DNA from: Streptacidiphilus pinicola
Lineage (GTDB): Bacteria > Actinomycetota > Actinomycetes > Streptomycetales > Streptomycetaceae
Length of the DNA: 64,000 bases
Assembly (NCBI RefSeq): GCF_003258295.1
Contig: NZ_QKYN01000053.1
Span: 5,538 to 69,537 of the forward strand
Direction: 5' to 3'
Part shown: positions 16,329 to 25,698 of the stretch, piece by piece
Layout: every line of letters starts with the position of its first letter
How positions within the stretch are numbered: the stretch's first letter is position 1
Made by a program: the position numbers and the translations under genes
Notes under the pieces: generated by a model
The model's database searches: none
Told to the model about the DNA's origin: nothing
Seen by the model: only the letters and a program-made list of their open reading frames with translations

Positions 16329-16655
16329 GTGGGCATCCAGGACATCATCGAAGGCAAGAAGCAGTGGCGAGCGCACACGGCCCGGGTCAAGGCCCTCCCT
16401 GCGGACTATCGGATCGTCTACAAGGAGATGCAGAAGTACCTGTTCAAGGTCGGACCCGTCGACCTGCCCGACGGGCCCCTGCTCCCCGGAATCGTCGACT
16501 TCTTCGAAGAGGGCGTCGCCGCGGGTAAAGGAGTCCTGGAGCTCATCGGCAGCGACGTCGCCGCGTTCTGCGACGGCCTGATCCAGGACACACGCACCTA
16601 CGCGGATGTCTACCAGGAATCCATCAGCGCGCAGCCCGGCACAGCTGACAAGTAG
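16329..16655 (+). CDS. DUF1048-family protein, paralogue of preceding gene
   Basis: 108 residues, MGIQDIIEGKKQWRAHTARV. It shares the layout of the gene before it: YRIVYKEMQKYL against YRAAWDQIKHYL, and SDVAAFCDGL against DDVQGFCTAL. The two arose by duplication. The start is one base past the upstream stop. It closes the padR operon; convergent gene 16695-17168 follows. Confidence 0.75.
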   Translation: MGIQDIIEGKKQWRAHTARVKALPADYRIVYKEMQKYLFKVGPVDLPDGPLLPGIVDFFEEGVAAGKGVLELIGSDVAAFCDGLIQDTRTYADVYQESISAQPGTADK

Positions 16656-16694
16656 CACTGCCGCCCCACGCCAAACGGTGTAACAGGCGACCGG

Positions 16695-17168
16695 TCATGT
16701 GCGGGCCAGACTCGACCGGGCGGCGATCATGAAGGCGTCCTTGTGCTCTTCCAGGTGCTCGTTGACTTCCACATCGCCGGTCTCCCGCCAAACCGCCTGG
16801 TTGAGCGCGCGTCCGTAAGCACGGGCGGGGGCCTCCAGAGCTGGGTCGCACAGCAGGACGACCCCGCGGTCAGCCGTCCAAAGCTTGGTCATGACTGCCT
16901 GTGCCTCGGTCATCCAGCCGTCCTCGTCGGCACCCCACGGTTCCGGCCGGGAGTAGGCAGCCCGCTCGGCGAGCTGGGCACAGGCAAGGAACTCCTGGAT
17001 CGCCTGGACCTGTTCGGCCCGGCGCGTCTCAGCCGTCGCGGCCGACCGTCGCCGCTCCTCGGCCCGGTCGGCCGACCGCTGGGCGGCACGCTGGGTGAAC
17101 GCCGTCAGCGCCCCGCCCAGCGCCACACCCGCGAGCGAGAACGCCGAAACCCACAGTTCCCCCGCCAT
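16695..17168 (-). CDS. Small membrane-anchored hypothetical protein
   Basis: 157 residues from ATG 17168. The N-terminus MAGELWVSAFSLAGVALGGA is one membrane segment, followed by a charged helical region (SADRAEERRRSAATAETRRAEQV, likely coiled coil) and a helical soluble domain. This layout is common among short actinobacterial phage- or plasmid-encoded proteins. No function recognised. Confidence 0.55.
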   Translation of the reverse strand: MAGELWVSAFSLAGVALGGALTAFTQRAAQRSADRAEERRRSAATAETRRAEQVQAIQEFLACAQLAERAAYSRPEPWGADEDGWMTEAQAVMTKLWTADRGVVLLCDPALEAPARAYGRALNQAVWRETGDVEVNEHLEEHKDAFMIAARSSLART

Positions 17169-17389
17169 CCCGAACTCTTTCCCTGCAACCGGTCTTTGCG
17201 CCTCAGCGTGCACATCCTCCCGTATCGGCCGATCGCGGCGTCCTCCACCAGGCACGCCAGGCACGCCAGGCCCGCAGGCCCAGGCACCCCGAATCCGCGA
17301 GACCCAGGGTGCAGCCGAAGCTGCTGAACATCCGCTCTCGGAACGGAACTCGCAAACAAGGCCGTCACCCACACAGCCAGGCGGAACAC

Positions 17390-18208
17390 ATGACACACAA
17401 CCGTGCTCCCTCAACCGACTCCAAGTGGACCGGCATGGTGTCGATCGACGACACGGCCCTCGCCGTCACCGACACCGGCGGCTCCGGCATCCCCGTGATC
17501 TACCTCAACGGCCAGTTCGCCACCCAGCGATACTGGCGACACGTCATCGCCGACCTCGGCCCACGGTGGCGGCACATCACCTACGACGAACGAGCCCGCG
17601 GCAGAAAGTCCCGACGTTCAGCGGACTACTCATTCGAGGCCGCCGTCCGAGACGTCGACGCCGTCCTCGCCGCCCGCGGCGTGGACCGGGCGCTGGTCGT
17701 GGGCTGGTCCTACGGAGCGTTCGTCGCCGCCCACTGGGCCAGCCGCAATCCGGACCGCGCCATCGGCGCCATCCTGGTCGACGGCGCACAGCCGTACGAC
17801 TGGCTGACCGAAGACATGGAACAGGGCATCCGGAAAGCCTTTCGACGGTGGGCCTGGTTCATGCCGCTCCTGCGCCCGACGGGCCTGACGCCGCGGATGA
17901 CTGCTGAACAGATGGCCAACAGCAACATCGAGCTCGGCGAGCTCGCCCGCGCGCACACACTGGGTCCCGTCCTTGACCACATCACCGTCCCCGCCCGGTA
18001 TGTGGTCGCTTCGGGTGAGTCCTTCGGCAGCCAGGGCGGACACGAACAGATACGCACCAGCCTCCCCGCGGTGACCGAACGCAACCCGAACATCCAAATC
18101 AGTGCGAAAGTCCCCAGCAATCACGGTGCGATCCTGCGCAAGGACTTCCGCGCCGTCGCAGACGCTGTACGTGAGGTCGTCGCCCTCGACCACCTCAGGG
18201 ATCCCTGA
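17390..18208 (+). CDS. Alpha/beta-hydrolase
   Basis: 272 residues from ATG 17390. It has the canonical fold: IPVIYLNGQFA oxyanion strand, ITYDERARGRKSRR, nucleophile VVGWSYGAFVAAHWA (GWSYG, near 107), Asp in YVVASGESFG or nearby, and late His in VPSNHGAILRKD. The YDxRGRG-like segment and domain order resemble soluble epoxide-hydrolase or haloperoxidase-type hydrolases, but the substrate cannot be told. It is a single gene. Confidence 0.8.
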   Translation: MTHNRAPSTDSKWTGMVSIDDTALAVTDTGGSGIPVIYLNGQFATQRYWRHVIADLGPRWRHITYDERARGRKSRRSADYSFEAAVRDVDAVLAARGVDRALVVGWSYGAFVAAHWASRNPDRAIGAILVDGAQPYDWLTEDMEQGIRKAFRRWAWFMPLLRPTGLTPRMTAEQMANSNIELGELARAHTLGPVLDHITVPARYVVASGESFGSQGGHEQIRTSLPAVTERNPNIQISAKVPSNHGAILRKDFRAVADAVREVVALDHLRDP

Positions 18209-18467
18209 ACGGCGAGGGCAAGATCCACTACGGCCGGGCGCCGGTCGAGGCCCCCCGGAGCAGACCCCGGCCCCGCTGGGCGGGCTGTTCGCCGCGGTGT
18301 GAGCGGCCCTGCGGCCAAGCGCACTGCTGTCACGTTCTGCATGACGGGTTCGCCCTCGGCAGCAGTGCGGTACCGCGAGACACAGTTGTTGCAAACGGCA
18401 GACAACCTGATGATCCCCCTGCGGCGTTCTAGCGGGTACTACCGAACTGCCTTCAGGGGGAACCGCC

Positions 18468-19499
18468 ATGCTCGCCGTCTCGTCGTCACCTCGCCGCCCA
18501 GCCCGGAGCCGTGCCCACCTGCTGGGGGTCGGGCTGCTAGCCGCGGCTTGCGTCCTCGGCGTCGCGGGCTGCGGCACGAACAGCGCCACGCAGGCCGCCG
18601 CACCCGCCACGGCCACGCCCAATCCGTCCGCCGGGACCGCGACGCCCAGCGGCGGCGGGACGTCGAGCGCGAGCGGCTCGCCCTCCGCGGCTGCCCCGCG
18701 CGGCCCGGAGCCGGCCGTACTCGCCTCGGCGCGCCTCAACTTCGACGATGGCGCCAAGGTCGGTGTCGGCCTGCCGGTCTCGGTGACCTTCGACCGTCCG
18801 GTCTCCGACGACCAGCGGCGCGCCGTCGAGTCCTGGCTGCGGGTGACCACCTCCAGCGGCGTCACCGGCGCCTGGAGCTGGATCACCGACCGCACCCTGG
18901 GCCCCGGTCGGCGGGTGGACTTCCGGCCGGCGGCGTACTGGGCCCCGGGCACTACCGTCACAGTCGCCCTTGGCTCGCACGAGAGCCGGCACTTCACCGT
19001 CGCCCGCTCACTGATCGCCACCGTCGACCTCTCCACGCACCAGATGACCGTGGTCGACGACGGGACCACCAGCCACATCCCTGTCACCGCCGGGCGACCC
19101 GGCCTGGACACCTGGGAGGGCACCATGGTGGTGATGGACAAGTCCCCGGCCGTCTACATGAACTCACAGACCGTCGGCCTCGGCGACGCCTACCACGACT
19201 ACTACTACTGGGCCTCGCACCTGACCGAGTCCGGCACCTACCTGCACCAGAACGCCCGCGCCGACATCTACGCGGGCAAGCAGAACGTCACCCACGGCTG
19301 CATCGGCCTGGCCGACGACGGCACCGCCAAGCGCTTCTACAACATGGTGATGGTCGGCGACGTCGTCACGGTCGTCGGCTCCTCCGCCAAGCCAGTGGTG
19401 GCCACCGGCAACGGTTACGGCGACTGGAACCGCTCCTGGTCCCAGTGGCTGGCGAACAGCACCCTGGGCGCGGTCAGCACGGCGGCCACACCCTCCTGA
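18468..19499 (+). CDS. L,D-transpeptidase lipoprotein
   Basis: 343 residues from ATG 18468. The signal peptide ends in a lipobox (LLAAACVLGVAGCG, Cys near 42). A Ser/Thr/Ala linker follows, then an immunoglobulin-like domain (LNFDDGAKVGVGLPVSVTFDRPV) and a YkuD catalytic domain with VTHGCIGLADDG (Cys of HGC is the nucleophile). Such enzymes form 3-3 cross-links in actinobacterial peptidoglycan on the outer face of the membrane. Length and domain order are usual for Streptomyces Ldt proteins. Confidence 0.88.
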   Translation: MLAVSSSPRRPARSRAHLLGVGLLAAACVLGVAGCGTNSATQAAAPATATPNPSAGTATPSGGGTSSASGSPSAAAPRGPEPAVLASARLNFDDGAKVGVGLPVSVTFDRPVSDDQRRAVESWLRVTTSSGVTGAWSWITDRTLGPGRRVDFRPAAYWAPGTTVTVALGSHESRHFTVARSLIATVDLSTHQMTVVDDGTTSHIPVTAGRPGLDTWEGTMVVMDKSPAVYMNSQTVGLGDAYHDYYYWASHLTESGTYLHQNARADIYAGKQNVTHGCIGLADDGTAKRFYNMVMVGDVVTVVGSSAKPVVATGNGYGDWNRSWSQWLANSTLGAVSTAATPS

Positions 19500-20058
19500 C
19501 CGCCGGGCGACCTCGTCGAGGGCGGCCGTTCAGCCCCCGTGCGTGACGGTCCCGTTCGACATCGTCAACGCGACCAGGGACAGCGCAGTTCGTCCGGCGC
19601 GGCAGTCACCCGGTCCAGGGGAACCCGGTGAGGTCGGCGCGCAGGGCCGGGGCGATGGCGCCCGACCCTGCGCCGACTCCCCGGCGGCGAGCGCCGCCTG
19701 GGTGGTACGGCCCAGGGATAGCCGCAATGCCGCGTAGTGAGGACTTGAGACTCGTGCGCCAAGGGCCCTGAAAAGCAACGGAGCTCCCTGCTATGAACGG
19801 TGTCGACCAAGATCACTGGCTGGCTAGGAGCTCCGTTAGATGCTCAGTGGGGCCCGGGGTCGGCGTTCAGATGTCGCTGCGCTCGGCTTAGGCAGGCTGC
19901 TGTGCGGGTCTGGTCTTGACCTTCATCTGCAGGATCGGGGTGAGCAGGACCGGTCGGGTTGAAGGCGATCTCAATGTCCCTCGGATACCAGGGTAAGCTG
20001 CCCCGTTCGACGAACCCTGTGTGACCGTGGCGGGATCTGGCTGGGCGGAGCTTCTTGG
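19500..20058. other. Intergenic region with possible insertion-sequence remnant
   Basis: About 560 bases between convergent genes. No intact gene. The only structure seen is the 11-bp inverted repeat at 19777-19837. Confidence 0.45.
19777..19837. repeat. Perfect 11-bp inverted repeat
   Basis: AACGGAGCTCC (19777-19787) and GGAGCTCCGTT (19827-19837) are separated by 39 bases. The arrangement and the sequence around it resemble the non-coding end of an insertion sequence, but no transposase piece remains. It could also be a weak hairpin. Confidence 0.4.
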
Positions 20059-20664
20059 CTACTGGATGACCGGACCGTTCAAGCGGAGCCCGTAGTCCAA
20101 GATCGGGTTGCGGGCACCTGGCGCGCTGATGTGCATGCTCGTGTAGCGGCCGCCGGTGAGGCCGCTGACCGTCACGGTGGCGGAATTTGACGTAGAGCCA
20201 CCGACGGCGCAGTTCGGAACGCACGTGTTCTCTCGTAGCTGGCCGGTGGCGGTCGCGGTGGATCCTCCCCAGCCGGACCAGTTCAGGCTCTGCAGGGCCA
20301 CGCCCCCGTCGCCGCAGGCCAGAACGAACTCTGCGGGCTGGCCGACCGGCTGCCCATCGCACCCGTAAATCACAACGTGGGTCGCCGCCGAGGGTGAGGG
20401 ACCCTGCGAGCTCGGCGCGGCGTGGGGTGGGGTGGTGGTAGCGGTCACGGTCGGCTGTACCGGGTGCTCGCTCGTCGGCGGGGCCGAGATGTGCGCAGGC
20501 GATGCGGTGGCGGTGGCGCTCGGGGCGGGCGCGGCCTGGTGGGTGACAGTCGCAGTCACGGTGCGAGTCGGAGCCTTGACCGACTGGGAGGTGACACTGG
20601 ACGAGCAGGCCGCGACTGCGGCCAAGGTGCCCGCCATCGCGACAGCGACCAATACACCTTTCAC
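20059..20664 (-). CDS. Secreted lipoprotein, unknown function
   Basis: 201 residues from GTG 20664. The signal peptide has lipobox LAAVAACSS (Cys near 20). About 70 Thr/Pro/Ser/Ala residues form a wall-spanning linker. The folded C-terminal domain (VVIYGCDGQPVGQPAEFVLACGDGGVALQSLNWSGWG) carries four Cys, likely two disulphides. Closely similar secreted proteins of this layout are widespread in Streptomyces and lack an assigned role. Confidence 0.7.
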   Translation of the reverse strand: MKGVLVAVAMAGTLAAVAACSSSVTSQSVKAPTRTVTATVTHQAAPAPSATATASPAHISAPPTSEHPVQPTVTATTTPPHAAPSSQGPSPSAATHVVIYGCDGQPVGQPAEFVLACGDGGVALQSLNWSGWGGSTATATGQLRENTCVPNCAVGGSTSNSATVTVSGLTGGRYTSMHISAPGARNPILDYGLRLNGPVIQ

Positions 20665-20859
20665 TTCTTCAGGCTAGGCCGAGCAGGGGGCGAAGGCGCT
20701 CATTGAATGCCGCCTGGGTTGCCCAGCTTCCTCAGTTGCTTGAAGGGACAACGGTGTGGGGAGCCGGAGCTGTTGCTCTCCGTCGTGCCCAGGGCGAGTG
20801 GCTTCGAAAGCGGTGCCGTAGGTTGTGGCCGTTCGGCAGGTCGCGTGGGCGGAGACGAG

Positions 20860-21000
20860 ATGAAGACCGTGAGCGACTTCGTGCCGGTGCTGGGTGCACC
20901 AGTGCGGCAGGCGGAGGGCCCGCTGATCGAGGAGATCGGCAAGTCTTGGTCGGTCTCCCTGCCGGCGGACTTCGTGGAGATCGCGGGCGCCTACGGCGAC
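20860..21000 (+). pseudogene. SMI1/KNR4-like N-terminal stub
   Basis: From ATG 20860 the frame reads FVPVLGAPVRQAEGPLIEEI and WSVSLPADFVEIAGAYGD, the opening of SMI1/KNR4 (SUKH-type) immunity proteins. After about 46 residues the resemblance ends and the sequence becomes Arg/Pro/Ser-rich, so the gene has been cut by deletion or recombination. Confidence 0.6.
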
Positions 21001-21172
21001 ACGGGCCGAAGCACTTCAAGAGCCGCGTCGCCCCGCTCAAGCCCGACGCGAAGACCGTCAAGGTTGGTGCTGGAATCCCTGGCGCAACTCTGTGCGGAGC
21101 TGGCCGTCGCGCCGCGCCGACGCCAAGGGCCAGGACGACGGGGACGACCGGGACGCGCTGCGCCGGGGCCGC

Positions 21173-22495
21173 CTAGCTCCCAGCTTCGGCTCCCGCCGCC
21201 ATCCCGGTCCCCGCCTCCGACATCGGTTGCGGCGTCAGCCGCCTCAGCCCCTTGCGGTCGTAGTACTGCGTCATCGCGAAGCCGAAGATCAGCGCGAGCA
21301 CGGCCCCGATGGCGATCATGGCCCAGGCGCGGTAAAGGCCGGCGTCGGCGCGGGCGTCGAAGTACAGGATCGAGCGCACGCCGCCGCTGAGCTGCCGCGC
21401 GGGTTCGAACGTCCCGAGGAAGCGGTAGACGGTCGGCGTCGCCTGCAGCGGGACGGTTGCACCGGAGGACGGTAGGGCCAGGGCGATGAAGACGAACATC
21501 GACACCAGCTGGCCGATGCCACCGAACGCCGCGTTGATGGCCTGGACGCCGAGGCCGATCGCGAGGCACGCGCAGTAGGAGAAGATCCACAGCAGCGGGA
21601 TGTGCGAGGCTCCCATGCCCAGGATGGCAATGCAGGCCAGCATCACCGTCGAGGTGGTGAGCACCGTGATGCCGGCAGTCATCAGCATCTTCAGCAGCAG
21701 GGTCTGGGTTCGGTCGATCGGGACCGTAAGGCGGCGGGTGTGCCAGGGGCCTAGCTCGCTGTCGGCGTAGCCGAGCGCGCTGTCCACGCCGGAGCTGATC
21801 AGGTTGCCTCCGACGAAGCCGGCCAGGATCAGCAGCAAGGTGTAGTAGAACGCGGTCAGGCCCAGGCCGCTGTACTGGCCGATGGAGTGGCCCACCTGCG
21901 TGGTCACCGCCACCGGGTCGGCCAGCAGCAGGCGCGTGGTGGGGTCGGCGCCAGGCACCGCCGCGGTCAGCTGCTTGCCGATGGCCAGCGACGCCTGGTG
22001 GGCCGCGAACTGGTTGATCTGGGACGCCAGCGACGAGCCCAAGCTGCCCAGCCCCGGGTTGGTCAGGACCGTGATGGTCGGGCGCACCGAGGCCTGCGTC
22101 GTGGTGAGCGCCCCGACCGAGGCGGTGAAGTCCGGCGGGATCACCAGCGCCCCGTAGACCTTGCCCGAGGCCAGCATGCCCGGCGCCTCCGCTGGGCTGA
22201 CCCTGTTCCACTGCACCGAGCCCGACGGCGAGCCCGCGACCACCGCCTGCGCCACCTGCGTGCCCAGGTTCTGCTGCTGGCCGGGCGGTGGGGCGCCGGT
22301 GTCGGCGTTGACCAGGGCGATCGGCAGGTGGTGGAGGTTGCCGTTCGGGTTCAGGATGCCGCCCATGTAGAGCAGCGCCAGGGACAGCGCGACCAGCGTG
22401 GCCAGGACGGAGGGGAACAGCCACAGCTTCGGACGGCGCACCAGCGCGGTGGCGCGCGCGAGGCCGAGGGGCTTGGCCGGGGGCACGGTCGTCAC
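21173..22495 (-). CDS. YhgE/Pip-type (DUF3533-like) membrane protein
   Basis: 440 residues from GTG 22495. One N-terminal membrane segment (WLFPSVLATLVALSLALLYMGG) is followed by a large extracellular domain (LPIALVNADTGA, VYGALVIPPDFTAS, TITVLTNPG) and five or more C-terminal membrane segments (FYYTLLLILAGFVGGNL, VLTTSTVMLACIAILGMG, LVSMFVFIALALPSSG). This is the layout of YhgE/Pip and ABC-2-type permeases. It may be an exporter component, but no ATPase gene lies next to it. Remnants of other genes flank it on both sides. Confidence 0.75.
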   Translation of the reverse strand: MTTVPPAKPLGLARATALVRRPKLWLFPSVLATLVALSLALLYMGGILNPNGNLHHLPIALVNADTGAPPPGQQQNLGTQVAQAVVAGSPSGSVQWNRVSPAEAPGMLASGKVYGALVIPPDFTASVGALTTTQASVRPTITVLTNPGLGSLGSSLASQINQFAAHQASLAIGKQLTAAVPGADPTTRLLLADPVAVTTQVGHSIGQYSGLGLTAFYYTLLLILAGFVGGNLISSGVDSALGYADSELGPWHTRRLTVPIDRTQTLLLKMLMTAGITVLTTSTVMLACIAILGMGASHIPLLWIFSYCACLAIGLGVQAINAAFGGIGQLVSMFVFIALALPSSGATVPLQATPTVYRFLGTFEPARQLSGGVRSILYFDARADAGLYRAWAMIAIGAVLALIFGFAMTQYYDRKGLRRLTPQPMSEAGTGMAAGAEAGS

Positions 22496-22581
22496 CGTAG
22501 TACGTCGCCGCAGGTGAAGCCAGGTGCGACACGTGCGAAGGTACCGTGGCGGAATATCGAACGACGGGATCGCAGGATGCG

Positions 22582-22900
22582 ATGCAGATCCGATCCGTGG
22601 TCTTCGATGTCGGCGAGACACTCATCGACGACTCAACGTTCTGGCTGTCATGGGCGCCGCGGATCGGCGTTCCCACCACACTCTGGCTGCGCTGATCGGC
22701 GCGGTGACGGCACTGGGACGCAATGACGCTGAGGCTCGTACAGCCAGACTTCGACCTGGACACAGAGCGCTCTGCTCGTGAAGCGAGAGTACGGTGAGTA
22801 AATTGCTGAGCAGGACCTCTGCCTCGCCCTTCGCCCTGCGTTGTCTCAATTGCGTGCGGCAGGATCCTCAAGGCGGACACGTTGCGCATCCTGGCGTTGG
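22582..22900 (+). pseudogene. HAD-family hydrolase remnant with frameshifts
   Basis: ATG 22582 opens MQIRSVVFDVGETLIDDSTF, the HAD motif I (DVGET). The frame is broken near 22665, and the expected continuation (HTLAALIGAVTALGRNDAEA) is found in another frame. A stop at about 22795 follows, and EQDLCLALRPALSQLRAAG appears further on. The middle of a HAD protein is thus still readable across at least two frames, but the second half is absent. Confidence 0.7.
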
Positions 22901-23030
22901 AGCAGGCGGCGGCAAGGGCAGGAGGCCGGGGAAGCCGGTAGTGCTCCGGGCTGGACGACGAACCGGGGCGTACCTCCGAATGGGCCTGTACCGGTGGCCG
23001 GGTCGGGGCGCCCGCGCGGACACTGACGCC

Positions 23031-24683
23031 ATGGCAGCAGAGTCTGAGTCCTCCCCAAGGTTCGCCGACGTCGTGTTCACTTCCGGCGTCGTGCTCACGA
23101 TGAATCCCGATCAGCCGCTGGCCGAGGCGGTCGCGGTGCGGGACGGCCGCATCGTGGCGGTCGGCACCGGCGCCGAGATCGAACCGCTGACCGACCGCTC
23201 GACCCGGATCGTCGACCTGGGCGGCCGGTGCCTGATGCCCGGTTTCGTCGAGCCACACGGCCACGTCACCGAGGAAGCCTTCGTACTCGGACCGGCCGTC
23301 GACGACATCCGGCCCGCGACGATCCCCGCCGCCGACGACGTGGTGGCGGCTATCAAGGCCGCGGTCGCCAAGCGCGGCGGAGGTGGAACCTGCTGCTACG
23401 GCTGGGACCCGCTGCTGCAGAAGGGACTCCCGACCCCGAATCTGGCCTGGCTGGACTCGGTGGCGCCCGACACGCCCCTGGTAATCATGCACAACTCCGG
23501 GCACCTGGCCTTCTTCAACAGCGCCGCGGCGACATGGCTCGGGCTGTCGAAGGACACGCCGGATCCCGCTGGCGCACGCTTCGGCCGCACCGCCGATGGC
23601 TCCCTCGACGGCGCCGCGTACGAAGCCCGGGCCGTCGGGGCGTGCCTGCATCCGTTCATGCCGAAGCCCGGCGAATGGCCGGCAGTGCTGAACGCCGAGT
23701 ACGCACGGCTGAACAAGGCCGGGGTCACGACGTGCTCGGACATGGCCTTCGACGCCAAGCTGCGACCGGCGCTGGCCGCCAGCAGCCCGACCGTCAGAGT
23801 GCGGATGTACGAGATGTCCGGGCCGAAGATGGGATCGGACATCACCCCCGACAACGGCGACGACCTCGTCAAGCAGGTCGGCATCAAGACCTGGGCCGAC
23901 GGCTCGCCCTGGGTCGGGAACATCGCCACCTCCTTCCCCTACCTCACCAACGACACCACCCGGGCCCTGGGCCTGGAGCCGAACCACCGCGGCCGGGCCA
24001 ACTACACGCCCGAGCAGCTGAAGGCGATCGGCGAGGCGTACTTCCCGGCCGGCTGGCAGCTGGCCTGCCATGCCCACGGCGACGAAGCCGTGGACATGGT
24101 CCTGGACGTGTGGGGGAAGCTACTCGCCGCGTATCCGCGGGACGACCACCGGCTGCGCCTGGACCACGTCGGAACCATGCGCCCGGACCAGTTCGAGCGA
24201 GCCGCGGCCCTCGGCATCACCGCCACGATCTTCGTCGACCACCTGTACTACTGGGGCGACGTCCTCGTCGACGACCTGTTCGGACCCGAGCACGGCGCCC
24301 ACTACGCGAACGCCGGCTCGGCCCTGAAGGCGGGTCTGCGGATCTCCTTCCACAACGACGCCCCGGTCACGCCGGTCGAGCCGCTGCGGAACATCACCGA
24401 GGCGGTGACGCGGCTGTCGAAGTCGGGTCGGGTCCTGGCGCCCGAAGAACGGATCACTGTCGACCAGGCTCTGCGGGCGCAGACCATCGACGCCGCCTGG
24501 CAGCTGTTCGCCGACGACATCACCGGCTCCATCGAGGTCGGGAAGTACGCCGACTTCGTTGTCCTGGACGGGGACCCGCGCACCGTCGATCCGGCGCGCA
24601 TCGCCGACATCCTCGTCGACGCCACGTGGCTGGCCGGACAGTGCGTATACAGCCGACACGCGCCGGGCGAAACCGAATCCTGA
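23031..24683 (+). CDS. Amidohydrolase-family enzyme (YtcJ-like)
   Basis: 550 residues from ATG 23031. The metal-dependent hydrolase signature is intact: GGRCLMPGFVEPHGHV (His pair), LACHAHGDEAVD, LRLDHVGTMRPD, and FHNDAPVTPVEPL with the late Asp. A composite beta domain closes with GKYADFVVLDGDPRTVDP. YtcJ-like proteins hydrolyse N-acyl or N-aryl amides and often sit in catabolic loci; the substrate cannot be predicted. It is a single gene of normal length, preceded by a decayed HAD gene. Confidence 0.85.
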   Translation: MAAESESSPRFADVVFTSGVVLTMNPDQPLAEAVAVRDGRIVAVGTGAEIEPLTDRSTRIVDLGGRCLMPGFVEPHGHVTEEAFVLGPAVDDIRPATIPAADDVVAAIKAAVAKRGGGGTCCYGWDPLLQKGLPTPNLAWLDSVAPDTPLVIMHNSGHLAFFNSAAATWLGLSKDTPDPAGARFGRTADGSLDGAAYEARAVGACLHPFMPKPGEWPAVLNAEYARLNKAGVTTCSDMAFDAKLRPALAASSPTVRVRMYEMSGPKMGSDITPDNGDDLVKQVGIKTWADGSPWVGNIATSFPYLTNDTTRALGLEPNHRGRANYTPEQLKAIGEAYFPAGWQLACHAHGDEAVDMVLDVWGKLLAAYPRDDHRLRLDHVGTMRPDQFERAAALGITATIFVDHLYYWGDVLVDDLFGPEHGAHYANAGSALKAGLRISFHNDAPVTPVEPLRNITEAVTRLSKSGRVLAPEERITVDQALRAQTIDAAWQLFADDITGSIEVGKYADFVVLDGDPRTVDPARIADILVDATWLAGQCVYSRHAPGETES

Positions 24684-25044
24684 CGGCTTCGTCACCAGCG
24701 GGCCCTCGGTCCGGTCCGGCGTAGCCGACTGGGCTAGGAGCACGACGATCGGGAGCTCCGGCTCATCGCCCTCGGCGGTCTCGCGCGTGCGCGGGCACCG
24801 CGGACGCGAGCCCCTGGGCCGGTGCGTCACCAGATACGTGAGCAGCTGCTGCTTCATGACGAGAGAGCCGCCTGCCGGTGATGGCTTCGGGCCCTGGCTG
24901 CGGCTGGGGCTGTGAGCCTGGCACTGAGGCGTGGACCGGCCGATGTGCGGGCGCTGCCGCGGCCAGGGCGGACACAGGCGCACGGCCTCGGCTGCCCGGC
25001 GTGGGGTATGCACCCAGCGCGGTGGTGCTGGATACCTTGAGGTC
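24684..25044. other. Intergenic region without visible gene
   Basis: About 360 GC-rich bases; open frames here are out-of-frame shadows. No clear hairpin or promoter was found. Confidence 0.5.
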
Positions 25045-25311
25045 ATGACAGCCAGGCTCGTTAGCGATGTGCATCCGTTCCCCGAGGAGACCGAGACCGA
25101 TCCACGCCACCACACCTGGATTCTGACCATCACGGAGCCTGTGCCGGTCGGGTGGTGGATCAATGTGGGCAGCGGGCACAACACCGAGGTCGCGCAGGTG
25201 GACGCCTGCGACCGCGCGGCCCCGTACTACGTGTGCCGGCTCGCCACCCGTATCGCGAACGCTCATGCGGCCGGAGAGGCGGTAACGGTGATCGGTGAGC
25301 TTCCGGACTGA
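25045..25311 (+). CDS. Small hypothetical protein
   Basis: 88 residues from ATG 25045. The composition is protein-like (HHTWILTITEPVPVGWWINV, NTEVAQVDACDRAAPYYVC), mostly beta, with no membrane segment. A TTGAGG-like ribosome site is weak. Not recognised. Confidence 0.5.
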   Translation: MTARLVSDVHPFPEETETDPRHHTWILTITEPVPVGWWINVGSGHNTEVAQVDACDRAAPYYVCRLATRIANAHAAGEAVTVIGELPD

Positions 25312-25698
25312 CGGTGGCTCCGCGCCAGGGAGCCGGCGGTGCCTGGGCGCCCTACCAGCGAGGCAACGGCCTGTCACAGCCCCACTCATCGACAGGGGAT
25401 CGTGACAGATCCCTCGCCCAACCAGCTCATCGGGTGTCTGGCAAGACGTTGCGGTACAGCCCAGTCGCCCGTTGGTCACCGTCGAACGGTCACTTCGCAG
25501 GCGCGAGGCCGCGATCAAGCGGCCATCCTCCGCGCACGCTGCACTATCAGCGCCCGCAGGGCCAGCCCCTGCGGACCCAGTACGACTGGCAACTGACGAG
25601 GCGACGATCAACCTCAAGACCAGATCGCCGCCCGCGGCCCCGTCACGGATCCGGTCCGCTGGGGTGGGACCGGACCCGCGGTACTGGTGGGGGTGGGC
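25312..25698. other. Intergenic region without visible gene
   Basis: About 390 bases between convergent genes with no credible coding frame and no strong stem-loop. Confidence 0.5.

Noticed and set aside
20991..24077. A 1028-residue minus-strand open frame
   Set aside because: It overlaps the YhgE-type and amidohydrolase genes, is low-complexity Arg/Gly/Pro sequence and has no start or ribosome site; it is a shadow of high-GC coding DNA.
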